Source of the DNA: Stieleria maiorica
GTDB lineage: Bacteria; Planctomycetota; Planctomycetia; Pirellulales; Pirellulaceae
NCBI RefSeq assembly: GCF_008035925.1
Contig: NZ_CP036264.1
Span: 3,780,402 to 3,844,401 of the forward strand
DNA length: 64,000 nt
Direction of reading: 5' to 3'
Below the pieces are notes generated by a model, which ran no database searches, was not told where the DNA came from, and saw nothing but the letters and a program-made list of their open reading frames with translations. This document shows, piece after piece, positions 9,287-19,172 of the stretch. Numbering within the stretch: the first letter of the stretch is position 1; each line of letters opens with the position of its first letter. A program made the translations under genes and the position numbers.

Positions 9287-11905
9287 ATGTTTCGAAAAAG
9301 GCAAGGACGCCTGCTACCGTTGGCGGTCGTGACGTTGATCTCCATGCCCGCCGTGATGGCCGACGAGCCGAAGCTGACACTGCCAGCGGCCAGTCAGCCC
9401 GCGGCCGATGTTGCAGAAACCAGTGTTGCAGCAACCAGTGCCGCCACCACTGGTGCCGGGGAGGTGACGGAGCCCGATTTTCGGCTGCTTCGGATCGCCG
9501 AGAATCTGGAGCAAATGGTGGCGACCGGGGTGATCCCGGCCCAGTTCGAAGAAGAAGATCTGTTCGGTGCACCCAGCGAGGCGGTCGGCCAACAGGGTCT
9601 GCAACCGATCGACGCCGGCCCCTCGGGCGGCCTGGAATCGTTCGACGCCGGTGACATCTCCGAAGAATTTGGTTTCGGCGATTGGAGTTTGATCAGTCGT
9701 CCGGCGCTCAGCACCGATACTTCTTCGTTGGTCGATTCGGCGAGTTTCATCGAGGATTTGGAACAGGTCCAAGGGACCAGCGAAGTCGGTTTGTCCGAGT
9801 CGCCCGCGGTCGACATCGTCACCGCCCAGCAGTTCAATTTGACCGCGACGCCGGACATCGCCGAAACGCTGGTCGCCAACCCGACGACCCAGACCGTTCG
9901 CGCCCGCCAGCGCAGCCAAGTGGGCTTCGATCCCAGGATTCGTGGTTTTTACACCGGCCAGGTCTACACCGGGCATGACGGATCGTACCAGTTCCCAGTC
10001 CGTAGCGACCTGGACGGCGTGTTCTCCAAGATCGACCAGTCGTTGATCGGCAACATGCAGGTTTACAGCGGACCCTACACGGTTCGCTACGGCAGCGGTT
10101 TTTCGTTCTTGAACGTCGATACGATCCCCGCACCGCGTTACAAGTGCGGATGGGAGAATCATATCCGTCTGGGAACCAACGTTCGCACCAACGGCGGCCA
10201 GACCTACAACACGATGACATTGTTCGGTGGCGGTGAGAGTCTCGGCTACTTCGCCAACGTTGGCTATCGCAAAGGTAGCGACTACGAGGCGGGCGACGGC
10301 TTGTTGGTACCGTCCAGCTATGACGCGTTCAATCTGTTCACCGGGATCGGTTACGACATAGACCGACAGACCCGGAGCGAACTGCGATACACACACATCG
10401 ACCAGGACAACACCGAATACGCAGGCCAGTTCTTCGACGTCGACGATCTGAAAAGCGATGGATTGACCCACAGTCTGGTCCACCGTGATGACCGGGCCGG
10501 TTTCGGTTATCGCGTTGACAGCTGGGCGAATTACACGACGTTCAATGGCGACACGGCCAACGGCAGCAAGCGACGCGTGGATTTCCCGGTCTTGCAGCGA
10601 GTCGACGACGCCTTGGCCGAAGCCGGCAGACCGATCAACACCGGGCCATCCCCGACGCCCGTGATCGCAGCGCCCGGTCAAGAATTCTTTGGGATTGTCG
10701 ATGGCGATCTGATCAGTGCCGGGATGCGAGCGGGATTCACGCAAGAACTCGATCGCGACCGCACCGTCGGTGCCGGCGTCGATTTTCGATATGTCCGACA
10801 AGAAATCGACGAGTCGTTTGATCTTTCGGACTTCACCGACAACATCGGAAACCCCCTGGATAACTTCAACACCGGATTGCCGGCCGCAGAGGTCTTCGAA
10901 CCCGGCCTGTACACCGAGTATTCCTTCAAGCCGCGACAGTACCTAAGCACAGCCGTCGGGGCCCGCGTCTCGTTGGCGTACACCGAAGCGGACGAGCGAG
11001 ACGTCGACCTGAACCGCTCGAATTTCCGCGACCCATTCACCAACGAGATCAATCAGGATTTGGATGTGTCGGATGTCTTGAGCGCATTCTTCATCACCAA
11101 CGACATCGACCTCGCACCGGCCTGGAAAGCACGTGTCGGATTCGGATACGCCGAACGATTGCCGAATTTGGAACAGCGTTATAGCGACGGTCTATTCTTG
11201 GCGATCATCCAAAGTGGTTTCAGCCGCGTGATCGGCGACCCGACGCTCAGCAAAGAACGCAACTGGCAGGTTGATGGTCGGATCAACATGGAGCACGACT
11301 ACCTGCGCGCCCGACTGAGCGGATTTCACAGCTGGATCGTCGACTACATCACCTACGAAGCCAATGTGATCGACGACCCGCAAGGTGCCCGGTTGCTGCG
11401 TGCGATGAACACCGAGTATGCCACACTGACCGGATTCGAATACTATTGTGAAGCCGATCTGGTCGACGGCTGGCAGGTGTTCGGTAGCCTGGCATACCTG
11501 GACGGACGGGACCGTGAAATTGATCAACCGTTGGCGGGGATCAACCCGTTGGAAGGACGCGCCGGGCTGCGGCTGATCGACACCGGACCTCGCAACGCAT
11601 GGGGATTCGAGTGGGGATTGCGGATGGTCGACAACCAAGACCGTCTGGCGACCCTGCGTGCGGTCGCGCCGGCCACCGGTGTGGTCGAGCTGGAGACGGC
11701 GACGCCCGGATTCACCACCAGCTACATTCGCGGTTACATCCGGCCGGCAAACAACGTCAACATCACGATGGGGGCGGAGAACCTGTTCAACAACAATTAC
11801 TTCGAACACCTGAACTTGCGGCTTCCGCCGGAGGGCCGGTTCGGTCAAACCGCCGTGTTGTCGCCCGGTCTGACACCGTACTTCGGCGTCGAAGTCGACT
11901 ACTAA
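9287..11905 (+). CDS. TonB-dependent outer-membrane receptor
   Basis: I start at the ATG at 9287, preceded by AGGG and giving a signal peptide (MFRKRQGRLLPLAVVTLI to about residue 26); the open frame itself reaches back to 9038 inside the kinase end. The mature part begins with a low-complexity linker of about 180 residues, then a plug domain (ETLVANPTTQTVRARQRSQ, RGFYTGQVYTG, DGVFSKIDQSLIGNMQVYSG, YGSGFSF), then a beta-barrel with alternating aromatic strands. It ends in GAENLFNNNYFEHLN and a terminal GVEVDY, with the C-terminal aromatic residue typical of barrel insertion. It should import a siderophore, metal complex, vitamin or glycan using TonB energy; the ligand cannot be read from sequence. 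The long N-terminal extension is unlike classical receptors. Its stop overlaps the convergent gene's stop by 4 bp. Confidence 0.88.
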   Translation: MFRKRQGRLLPLAVVTLISMPAVMADEPKLTLPAASQPAADVAETSVAATSAATTGAGEVTEPDFRLLRIAENLEQMVATGVIPAQFEEEDLFGAPSEAVGQQGLQPIDAGPSGGLESFDAGDISEEFGFGDWSLISRPALSTDTSSLVDSASFIEDLEQVQGTSEVGLSESPAVDIVTAQQFNLTATPDIAETLVANPTTQTVRARQRSQVGFDPRIRGFYTGQVYTGHDGSYQFPVRSDLDGVFSKIDQSLIGNMQVYSGPYTVRYGSGFSFLNVDTIPAPRYKCGWENHIRLGTNVRTNGGQTYNTMTLFGGGESLGYFANVGYRKGSDYEAGDGLLVPSSYDAFNLFTGIGYDIDRQTRSELRYTHIDQDNTEYAGQFFDVDDLKSDGLTHSLVHRDDRAGFGYRVDSWANYTTFNGDTANGSKRRVDFPVLQRVDDALAEAGRPINTGPSPTPVIAAPGQEFFGIVDGDLISAGMRAGFTQELDRDRTVGAGVDFRYVRQEIDESFDLSDFTDNIGNPLDNFNTGLPAAEVFEPGLYTEYSFKPRQYLSTAVGARVSLAYTEADERDVDLNRSNFRDPFTNEINQDLDVSDVLSAFFITNDIDLAPAWKARVGFGYAERLPNLEQRYSDGLFLAIIQSGFSRVIGDPTLSKERNWQVDGRINMEHDYLRARLSGFHSWIVDYITYEANVIDDPQGARLLRAMNTEYATLTGFEYYCEADLVDGWQVFGSLAYLDGRDREIDQPLAGINPLEGRAGLRLIDTGPRNAWGFEWGLRMVDNQDRLATLRAVAPATGVVELETATPGFTTSYIRGYIRPANNVNITMGAENLFNNNYFEHLNLRLPPEGRFGQTAVLSPGLTPYFGVEVDY

Positions 11906-14900
11906 CGGCTGTCAAAGTCGATCGGGACCGACCCCGTGGCCGCCAGCGTGCTCTGTTTCTGAAGTTCGCCGGCGGCGATCACGCTTAGCGAAACCGACGT
12001 GTCGGCGTCGGCGAAATCAAACGTCCGTGTGACGACACGTTTGTCGTGGTACACGACCGTGGATGCCTCATTACAAAGCGGCTTCGGCAAAACGCGGATG
12101 CTGTTGGGTTTGCGTTCCTGACCGTATTGCTCGGTCACGGTGATGCGAATCCCGCCGGCGGGGTTGGTTCCGCGTTGGGTGCGAAACGAGACGCCTGGCA
12201 AGTCGTCCAAGGTGATCAGACCCGGCTGGTCCAGCGGAATCGGCGTTCCTGCCAAGCGTTGGTCTGCGAAACGCATCCAAGTTTTCACGGCGATCCGGTC
12301 GAATCTCGCGTCAAAATCATCGATCCGGCACAGCAGAATCGGAATCGGTTGACGCTCCAGGAACTCCGGCAAACTGAACGCATAGGTTTCGTTTCGTCCG
12401 CGGCTCGCCGCCCGGCTGTCGATTCCCGTCAGCTCGACCCAGATGTCCGATGGACGCGGCGTGAATTTCCCGTTGCCCTGATCTCCGTTGGCACTTTCGA
12501 TCGCCACCTGCATGGTCAACTGGCGATCGACGCGTTTGCCCATCGGACCGGCCCGGACTTGAAAACGACTTGAATCGGTCCCTTGAGTCGAGATCTTGTT
12601 CAGCGGTGTGAATTGAAAATTGAACGGTTGATGGGACAGCTGTTTGTCGGCCAGGATCAATTCGAATTGTTCGCCGCCTTCGACGCGAACGTCGGCCCTT
12701 TCGTCAATCGGATCGCTGGAATCGGGCACGATCGCTCGGATGGAAAACGGGGATGCCGGCAGCACCGGATGCCCGTTCGGCGTGGCCACTCCGGTCGGTG
12801 GCCACTGGGAGATCGAAACGATCGAATCGAAGTCCCCTCTGACACTTGCTTCTTCGCGATGGTGTTCCCACAGAACTTCGGGTTTGGAACGGATGTTTTG
12901 CAGGTGTCGCAGCAGGGCTTTTCCATCGGCGGCGTCGAGGAACTTTGCGCCGCGGAATTCGCTTTCGAGTTTCTTGGCGCCGACCAGGTAGCGTACGAAC
13001 GTCAGTTTGATGTTGTTTTTGTTTTTCGCGTACAACGCTTGGGCCTGATCGCTTAAGTCGTCGACGTTGATGCCTTCGGTGTGGACGACCGCCGGTAATC
13101 CATCGGTCAACACGATGATGTGGCCGCCGCGTCGTTCAAGCTGTTTGTAGGCTTCAACAATCGCCCGGTACGTGGGCGTGGTGCCGATCGCGCCCAGGCC
13201 GGCGATTTTACCCCTCAGATCACGCAGATGCCGTTGGTCCAGTGGTTTGATCGGAGCCGCGACGCGGACGTCCAGGTTGGGATTGTTGGCTGCGTCTTCG
13301 TTGCCGGCAACGTGGCCGGCGTCGACGATCTGCCCCTGAACCAGTTGTTCGATGCGAAACTTGAATTGTCCATTGACGTCGACCGGCCAGATTTTGGGCA
13401 AACCATCGGGACTTCGTTTTCCGGTCATCGGATTGACCACCGTCTCCTTAAAACCGAATTGATCGCCGAACAGGATCAGCCCGACTTCCACGTCCGGCGC
13501 CAGTCCGTTCAAAAACCCCGTCACGGCATTTTTGGCCACGTCCAGCCGCGACAAGCCGACGTTGGTCGCGATTCCCATCGATCGCGAGCAATCCATCACC
13601 AACAATAACCGTTCCGGTTCCTTCTGTTGGCGAATGACTCGGGCGGCCGGTTCGGAATAGTTGGGCAATCGAAACACCGTTCGCGTCCCACCGGTCAGCG
13701 TCTTGAACGCGATTCGGCCTGATCGCCGCATGCCACGAAAGAACACGTCGGTCGTCAAAGCGGCTTCATCGGCAGGCGTGTCCGAGGGGACCGACATCGG
13801 GACCATGACCGAACCGTCCGCCGACGGATCCAACGACACCGTTTTGGATTGATCGCCCAACGGGGACCACACCGATGCCAAACCGAGTGGAACCGACATG
13901 GGGCGATCAAGAACGAATTGAACCTCTTTTCCGACCACAAACTTTAGCAACGTCCCGACGCGAAACTCGTCGGCGGGCCGTGGCTGAAGCGCTGTCTTGG
14001 CGGTCGCCGCTGCCCCGGCCGCGGCGAGTCGCTCGCTCAAGTCCACACCGTCCAGATTCATCTTGATCGTCGGGAACAGCGGATTTTGATTGCGCGACTG
14101 CAGCAACCGATTTCCCGCCGCGAAGAAGAACGGCTCGTCGCCTTCCTTCGCACCGCACCAGAATTCATCGACTGTTCGCGATGCGTGATCGAACAGGAAC
14201 AGCTGTTGGTCGATTGCGAAACGTCCCCTGCCGATCTTTTCGACTTCCGCGGGCGCGTAGGAGAACAGGATCGTGCGGCCGCGCAGGTACGTGTCCCATT
14301 GCTCGATTTGCCGCCGCGTCGTTTCCAGTGATGCCTTTTGCTCGGATCGTCGGACCGGATCCTCGATCACGTCGTCGGCCAGGGTTCGTTCGGCCAGGCG
14401 TCCCCCGGCAAGTTCGGCGACCTGCTTGCGAAATGCGGCGCCGGTGTCTTGAAACAGTTCGACCAAATTCGCAGGCGCATCATTGGTCGCATCGGTCGCC
14501 GAGACAGCCGTTCCCAACAGCGCCGGATCCTGCGTGACGCTCAGCCAATGGTCCCAGACGTGCTTACGCCCGATCGACATGAGTTCCAACCAGGCCGTGG
14601 TCCGATCGGCGTTCTCTTGATCCGGCTGGTTGTTTTGGACGATGCCCGCACCGGCACTTTCGTCGGCAATCAGATCGCACAGCCGCGTGTGTACGCGTTG
14701 GCGCAGCTCGGCGCTGTCGGTCCCCGATCCGGCCAACAAGGCAAAGTTCTGACGCAAACCCTTGGCATCGCCCGCTTTCTCCTTGGTCGCCAGATTCAAT
14801 CGGTCGATAATCCGCCCGGTCAGCGCGTCAAACGCTTTCTGTGCGTTCAGCCGGGCGGTTGCGATCTGTGGTTCCCGTGATTCGATGGGTTGGTTGTCGT

Positions 14901-16950
14901 CATCCTGGGGCAATTGCAGACCGGAAACGAGCGCCGCCAACGCATCGATCGCACGACCGACGATTGCACGGGTTTGGCTGTCGGGAAACTGTTCCTGGTA
15001 GTCGAACGCTTCCATGTCAACCATCAACGTTTCGGCGATGCGTGGAATCGAGTGCAGCATCTGGTCGCGCAATTGATACGCCTGTGAAATTTCTGATGCG
15101 GATTGGCGGAGCGAATCGAATCCGCCGCGGACCTCGGGCCACCGGCTGCGGCCGAGGCCCTGTTCGCTGGCGTTTCGCGACAACATGCGATCGACGCATG
15201 CCAATCGTTCTTGCTGTAGATCGGCCAGGCGTTTTCGGATCCAAAACGATGCCCGCAAATCGTCGCTGCAGAGCGTCTGACGGCTCAAGGCTTGGCATTC
15301 GAACAGGCTCGCGATGGTCTTCGGTTCCAAGTGTTGCAGGTCCGGCGCGGCGCACAGCCGAATCAATTGGGACTCGAGCAACGAGGCTGGCTGCGTCCCG
15401 GTGACCAAATTCGCTCGCTCCAACAGCTGCGACGATAGCAACAACGATTCGGCGTCGTAGTTCCTCTGTTCGATCCACGGTAGCAGGAACCGGATCGCCT
15501 GTGCCTCGTTCATCGGCACTTGAACCGCCGCGGCGATGTCGGGTTTCTTCCGCCAATTGGCGACCATCTCGTCAAATGCCGCCCGTTCATCGTCGCTCCA
15601 ACCATCACGTTCATGATCGGTTCCACGGAAATAATCACGCAGCGCGAGCTCCGGCAGCGAACTCGGCTCGGGCATGGTGTCCGGCCCGATTTCGAATTGC
15701 GTCAGATCACTTTCGCAGCCGGAGCGAATCGTGACAAATCGGTCCCGGTAGCCTTTTCCGGCCAGCAACAGGGCGTCCAAGCGTGCCAGCTTCTTTTCCA
15801 GCGTCGCCCAGCCCAGCGGGTTGAACGCCAGCGGCGGGTGGGTCATGCGTGTCAGGCGGTTGTGTCGCTGCCAGAGCTTGTCAAGCTCGTCAAAGTCGCT
15901 GCGAAGTCGGGCGACGTCGACCTTCGATTCCGGCGGCGGCGGTTGCGGCCCGGGCTGGCTGATGAAATTCCAATCGGCCGCCTGCTGGCTGACGATCATC
16001 GGCGTCTGCGTGGCATCCCAAGTCGCTTTGGCGTATTCGTTGACCTGGCGTTTTAGATACTCGGCGATCTCCCCTACCGTGACCATGTTGTTGCGATCCA
16101 AATCGCCTTGCCCGGTCAACGCTTCGATCAGTGCTTGGGTGAACAAGCCGCGTCCCTTGCGCGGATCCCACCAGCTGCGTTGTCCCGGGCTGGCCGACAA
16201 GACCACGGCGATCCGATCGGACACGCCGCCGGTGACTCGTTGACACGCTTCGGAAAACGATTCGGAAAACTGGCCCCAATCCCACTGTGGTCCGACCCGC
16301 GCCGCATCGATAAACAGCACTGTTCTGACATCGTTTGAATCCCCGCGTTCATCCAACGTGTGGACGATGGCGTCAAACAGATCTTGGAACTGGATCCAAG
16401 TCGCTTCGCTATCGGCGCGACTGTCACCGACGGCCAAGTAGGGCGTTTCCTTGTCAACGAAACCGTGTGCGCTCAAGTAGATCGCGATCATGTTTCCATC
16501 GGGACCGCCCGGCTGGACGGTGGCCAGCGGTTTGGTGATCGCCGAGATCAGGCGATCGGTTTCATAGCCCATCACGCCCGACGCATCGTTGGGATCACCG
16601 ACCACGACGACGTTTTCTGAAGGATCGTTGGTGCCACCACCGAACCACGCCCAAAGCGATTCGACGTCTTCGAGCGCGAACGGGTTCGGTGCGGTAAACA
16701 AGGCGGAATTGTTCGCCCGCGCGCCGGATTGTGAGACGACCGAAACGATCAGGGGGACGTCGCGGTCGGGCGCGCGACGCAACATGTACACCAACAGTCC
16801 CAACAACAAGATTCCCAACGTCGTCAGCATGCTGACGCGAAACAACAGTTTCCGGCTTTCACGTCCGCGGTGGCCGAATTCCGTCGTCGTTGCCGCGACC
16901 ACACGTTTGTTCGATTTCCGCCATCCGGCTCGTTGGTTGGCTTTTGCCAT
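11902..16950 (-). CDS. Membrane-anchored caspase-like (catalytic Cys lost) and von Willebrand A domain protein
   Basis: The product has 1682 residues. One transmembrane helix lies at about 41-57. A peptidase C14-like domain follows: IAIYLSAHG carries the expected His162, but VLFIDAARVG has Ala217 where the catalytic Cys of the DAC motif is expected; the later GRGLFTQALIEALTG block is also typical of the family. After a long helical region (about 330-1100) comes a VWA domain with a MIDAS motif DCSRSMG (near residue 1120) and IIVLTDGLPAV (near 1280). The C-terminal 300 residues look beta-rich. It is most likely a non-proteolytic signalling or scaffold protein that binds partners through a metal in the VWA domain. 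It is convergent with the TonB receptor and shares 4 bp with it. The partner and role are unknown. Confidence 0.8.
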   Translation of the reverse strand: MAKANQRAGWRKSNKRVVAATTTEFGHRGRESRKLLFRVSMLTTLGILLLGLLVYMLRRAPDRDVPLIVSVVSQSGARANNSALFTAPNPFALEDVESLWAWFGGGTNDPSENVVVVGDPNDASGVMGYETDRLISAITKPLATVQPGGPDGNMIAIYLSAHGFVDKETPYLAVGDSRADSEATWIQFQDLFDAIVHTLDERGDSNDVRTVLFIDAARVGPQWDWGQFSESFSEACQRVTGGVSDRIAVVLSASPGQRSWWDPRKGRGLFTQALIEALTGQGDLDRNNMVTVGEIAEYLKRQVNEYAKATWDATQTPMIVSQQAADWNFISQPGPQPPPPESKVDVARLRSDFDELDKLWQRHNRLTRMTHPPLAFNPLGWATLEKKLARLDALLLAGKGYRDRFVTIRSGCESDLTQFEIGPDTMPEPSSLPELALRDYFRGTDHERDGWSDDERAAFDEMVANWRKKPDIAAAVQVPMNEAQAIRFLLPWIEQRNYDAESLLLSSQLLERANLVTGTQPASLLESQLIRLCAAPDLQHLEPKTIASLFECQALSRQTLCSDDLRASFWIRKRLADLQQERLACVDRMLSRNASEQGLGRSRWPEVRGGFDSLRQSASEISQAYQLRDQMLHSIPRIAETLMVDMEAFDYQEQFPDSQTRAIVGRAIDALAALVSGLQLPQDDDNQPIESREPQIATARLNAQKAFDALTGRIIDRLNLATKEKAGDAKGLRQNFALLAGSGTDSAELRQRVHTRLCDLIADESAGAGIVQNNQPDQENADRTTAWLELMSIGRKHVWDHWLSVTQDPALLGTAVSATDATNDAPANLVELFQDTGAAFRKQVAELAGGRLAERTLADDVIEDPVRRSEQKASLETTRRQIEQWDTYLRGRTILFSYAPAEVEKIGRGRFAIDQQLFLFDHASRTVDEFWCGAKEGDEPFFFAAGNRLLQSRNQNPLFPTIKMNLDGVDLSERLAAAGAAATAKTALQPRPADEFRVGTLLKFVVGKEVQFVLDRPMSVPLGLASVWSPLGDQSKTVSLDPSADGSVMVPMSVPSDTPADEAALTTDVFFRGMRRSGRIAFKTLTGGTRTVFRLPNYSEPAARVIRQQKEPERLLLVMDCSRSMGIATNVGLSRLDVAKNAVTGFLNGLAPDVEVGLILFGDQFGFKETVVNPMTGKRSPDGLPKIWPVDVNGQFKFRIEQLVQGQIVDAGHVAGNEDAANNPNLDVRVAAPIKPLDQRHLRDLRGKIAGLGAIGTTPTYRAIVEAYKQLERRGGHIIVLTDGLPAVVHTEGINVDDLSDQAQALYAKNKNNIKLTFVRYLVGAKKLESEFRGAKFLDAADGKALLRHLQNIRSKPEVLWEHHREEASVRGDFDSIVSISQWPPTGVATPNGHPVLPASPFSIRAIVPDSSDPIDERADVRVEGGEQFELILADKQLSHQPFNFQFTPLNKISTQGTDSSRFQVRAGPMGKRVDRQLTMQVAIESANGDQGNGKFTPRPSDIWVELTGIDSRAASRGRNETYAFSLPEFLERQPIPILLCRIDDFDARFDRIAVKTWMRFADQRLAGTPIPLDQPGLITLDDLPGVSFRTQRGTNPAGGIRITVTEQYGQERKPNSIRVLPKPLCNEASTVVYHDKRVVTRTFDFADADTSVSLSVIAAGELQKQSTLAATGSVPIDFDSR

Positions 16951-17033
16951 CGTACTGTCGTCGGGGATTGATGATGAAGGCCGTTGGTGACTCGTGCTAC
17001 TGGCATTCTAAGGCACTGCTAAGATCGAATCGA

Positions 17034-17531
17034 TTACCCGTCACCGTAACCGCGAAAGAATGCCGAAAAGCGCTCTGCACCGTCGGCCATCAATAACCAA
17101 GTCCCCGGCGGCATCACCGATTCAAACCGCTCGCGAACCGCGTTCGCTTGGCCGGGCCAGCAATAGACGAACACGACATCGGCCGCAACGACCACGTCGT
17201 GGTAACTTGCATGGACCACATCAGCGTTCAAGTCAAATTGCTCGAATAACTCACGAGAACACCGCGCCAATTCCGCATTGATCTCGATACCGGTCGCCCG
17301 AAAACCCAACAGCGCAGCGATACCGGTTCCGATGCCCGGTCCGCTGCCCCATTCGCAATAACGCTTTCCCGGAATGACACGCAAATACGCGTGCAGTAGT
17401 TCCGCGCTGCTGGGAATGTAATCGAAACAGTCGACGGACTTCCCCGCCAGCCGTCCCGCCTGGATCCACTCGGCGACACGTCGGGGAATCGGACCGGGAG
17501 CGGGATCAAGTGTGATCGGCTGCAGACACAT
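17034..17531 (-). CDS. Class I SAM-dependent methyltransferase-like protein
   Basis: The 165-aa product carries a Rossmann methyltransferase motif I, CEWGSGPGIGTGIAALLG (about residues 59-76), then ATGIEINAELA with the acidic residue that binds the SAM ribose, and VVHASYHDVVVAADVVFVY as motifs II-III. It is short for a full methyltransferase and lacks an obvious substrate-binding C-terminal domain, so it is probably a small, stand-alone enzyme. The substrate is unknown. The start is an ATG without a visible Shine-Dalgarno site. It lies 83 bp upstream of the caspase-like gene's start, with its own stop between them, and is on the same strand, so it could end a short transcript or be transcribed separately. 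Confidence 0.65.
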   Translation of the reverse strand: MCLQPITLDPAPGPIPRRVAEWIQAGRLAGKSVDCFDYIPSSAELLHAYLRVIPGKRYCEWGSGPGIGTGIAALLGFRATGIEINAELARCSRELFEQFDLNADVVHASYHDVVVAADVVFVYCWPGQANAVRERFESVMPPGTWLLMADGAERFSAFFRGYGDG

Positions 17532-17681
17532 GGGGTGACGATGATCGGAGGAAATTGATCAGGGAAAACAGTGTGTTTGGCGGCGAACTCCGCGACCGGC
17601 GGATCGTGGCGTCGACAGACCGTTCGGCACGGCAATCTGCCTCGGGTCTTCGTCCCGTCGGCGTGAAAGTTTCGTGCTTCC

Positions 17682-19172
17682 TTGCCCGGCAAGACCAGTT
17701 TCGCTACTTTTTATCGCTCCACACTCTCCGGCGCGCGTCCGGCATCGTCACCGAGGCCGGCGCGGCAGACAAGCACCACGCCAACCGCGGGCGAATCGAT
17801 TCACAAACCGGACGACAATTGCGAATCATCAAACCGGGCCGATGGCTCGGGTGATGGCGATTCACCCGATCCTTCCGATTCACGCGACCCTTCCGATTCG
17901 CCCGACCCTTCCGATTCACATGCCGAACGCGGCGTGGCGATTCTTGCGGCGGTCTGGTTCTTTTTTGTCTTGCTCAGCTATAGCGTCGTGCGGCCGGTGC
18001 GCGAGACGATGGGCGCGATCGGGGGGACCAAACAGCTTCAAGGGCTGATGTTGGTCACGTTTGTCGCCATGCTCGTCGCCGTTCCCATCTATGCGGTGCT
18101 GGTCAATCGGCTGCCGCGGCGTTGGTTGGTCCGCGTGGTGTTTCACTTTTTCAGTCTGTCGCTGCTGGCTTTTTGTGCCTCCCTCAGCTTCGGCGACGAA
18201 CTGGTGCGGGTCTGGGCGGCCCGCATCTTTTTCATCTGGGTCAACGTTTTCGGATTGTTTGTGACCAGCGTGTTTTGGTCGGTCTTGGCCGACCTGTTCA
18301 GCAGCGAGCAGGGCAAACGTTTGTTCGGACGCATCGCAGCGGGGGGAACGGTGGGGGCCGTGACGGGATCGCTTTTGACCAGCCAAGTTGCGACCGAATT
18401 GTCGACCGCCGGGCTGCTGCTGATCCCGATGGCGACACTCCAGGCGGGGTTGTGGTTTGCCTGGCGGTTGGAGCGACGCGTCGCAAAAGAGCCGTCGTTT
18501 GCGCCGAAGGGAATTCCACACGATGGCGATCGCCCGCCTGCGGTCGGCGGACTTTGGGAAGGCGTGACGCACGTCGTGCAATCAAGCTACCTCGCCTCGA
18601 TTTGCGTCTACTTGTTCTTTGTCCAAGCGGCCGGCACGCAGCTGTATTTCCAGCAGGCGGAGATCGTGGGGGCAAACGTTCCCGATGATCAATCCAAGAC
18701 GCAACTGTTCGCCTACATCGACTTCGGCACACAGACGTTGACCCTCACGGCACAGTTGCTCCTGTCCGGTTGGATCCTGCGGCGGCTAGGCGTCGCCATT
18801 TCGCTGGTGATCTTACCGCTGGTGTACCTGATCTCGTTTTCTGTCCTGTCAACCTATGGCAGTCTGGCCGTCGTCGCCACGGCGATGGTGGCGACCCGTG
18901 CGGCTGCGTATGGGATCACGGTGCCCGCCCGAGAGGTGTTGTTCACGGTCGTCAGCCGCCGTGACAAATACAAATCGAAAAACTTCATCGACACGGTGGT
19001 GTTGCGTGGCGGGGATGCCCTATCGAGTCAAGTCCTGGGGTCGCTACGGAATTTGGCCGGTTTCGGTTTCGCGACTCTCAACCTTTGCAGTCTGCCGCTG
19101 ATCGCTCTTTGGGCCTTCGCCGCGTTGCGGCTCGGCCGCCGTCAGCAACAGCTCGCCGAGCGGAAGACGTAA
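17682..19172 (+). CDS. ATP/ADP-carrier-type (NTP/NDP exchanger-like) membrane transporter
   Basis: The protein is a multi-spanning membrane protein with at least ten hydrophobic helices. The first helix begins VAILAAVWFFFVLLSYSVVRP, followed by RETMGAIGG, and the later stretch FWSVLADLFSSEQGKRLFG with RIAAGGTVGAVTGSLL is characteristic of the ATP:ADP antiporter (AAA) family of Chlamydiae, Rickettsiae and free-living PVC bacteria, a branch of the MFS fold. In free-living members the substrate is not known and need not be a nucleotide. The start is doubtful. The longest frame begins with TTG at 17682 and adds an 84-residue acidic, Ser/Pro/Asp-rich tail with three 18-bp tandem repeats. A GTG at 17934 would give a 412-residue protein that begins directly with helix 1. 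Confidence 0.78.
   Translation: MPGKTSFATFYRSTLSGARPASSPRPARQTSTTPTAGESIHKPDDNCESSNRADGSGDGDSPDPSDSRDPSDSPDPSDSHAERGVAILAAVWFFFVLLSYSVVRPVRETMGAIGGTKQLQGLMLVTFVAMLVAVPIYAVLVNRLPRRWLVRVVFHFFSLSLLAFCASLSFGDELVRVWAARIFFIWVNVFGLFVTSVFWSVLADLFSSEQGKRLFGRIAAGGTVGAVTGSLLTSQVATELSTAGLLLIPMATLQAGLWFAWRLERRVAKEPSFAPKGIPHDGDRPPAVGGLWEGVTHVVQSSYLASICVYLFFVQAAGTQLYFQQAEIVGANVPDDQSKTQLFAYIDFGTQTLTLTAQLLLSGWILRRLGVAISLVILPLVYLISFSVLSTYGSLAVVATAMVATRAAAYGITVPAREVLFTVVSRRDKYKSKNFIDTVVLRGGDALSSQVLGSLRNLAGFGFATLNLCSLPLIALWAFAALRLGRRQQQLAERKT
17859..17912 (+). repeat. Three tandem 18-bp units within the transporter N-terminus
   Basis: Three consecutive 18-bp units are found at 17859-17876, 17877-17894 and 17895-17912, each encoding D-S-[PR]-D-P-S, and a partial fourth follows. 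They differ by one to three bases. The unit is in frame, so copy-number change would lengthen the acidic tail without a frameshift, provided the upstream start is used. Confidence 0.85.

Noticed and set aside
9314..10801. A 495-aa minus-strand frame over the receptor gene
   Set aside because: The plus-strand receptor has clear plug and barrel motifs with a signal peptide; the antisense frame has none.
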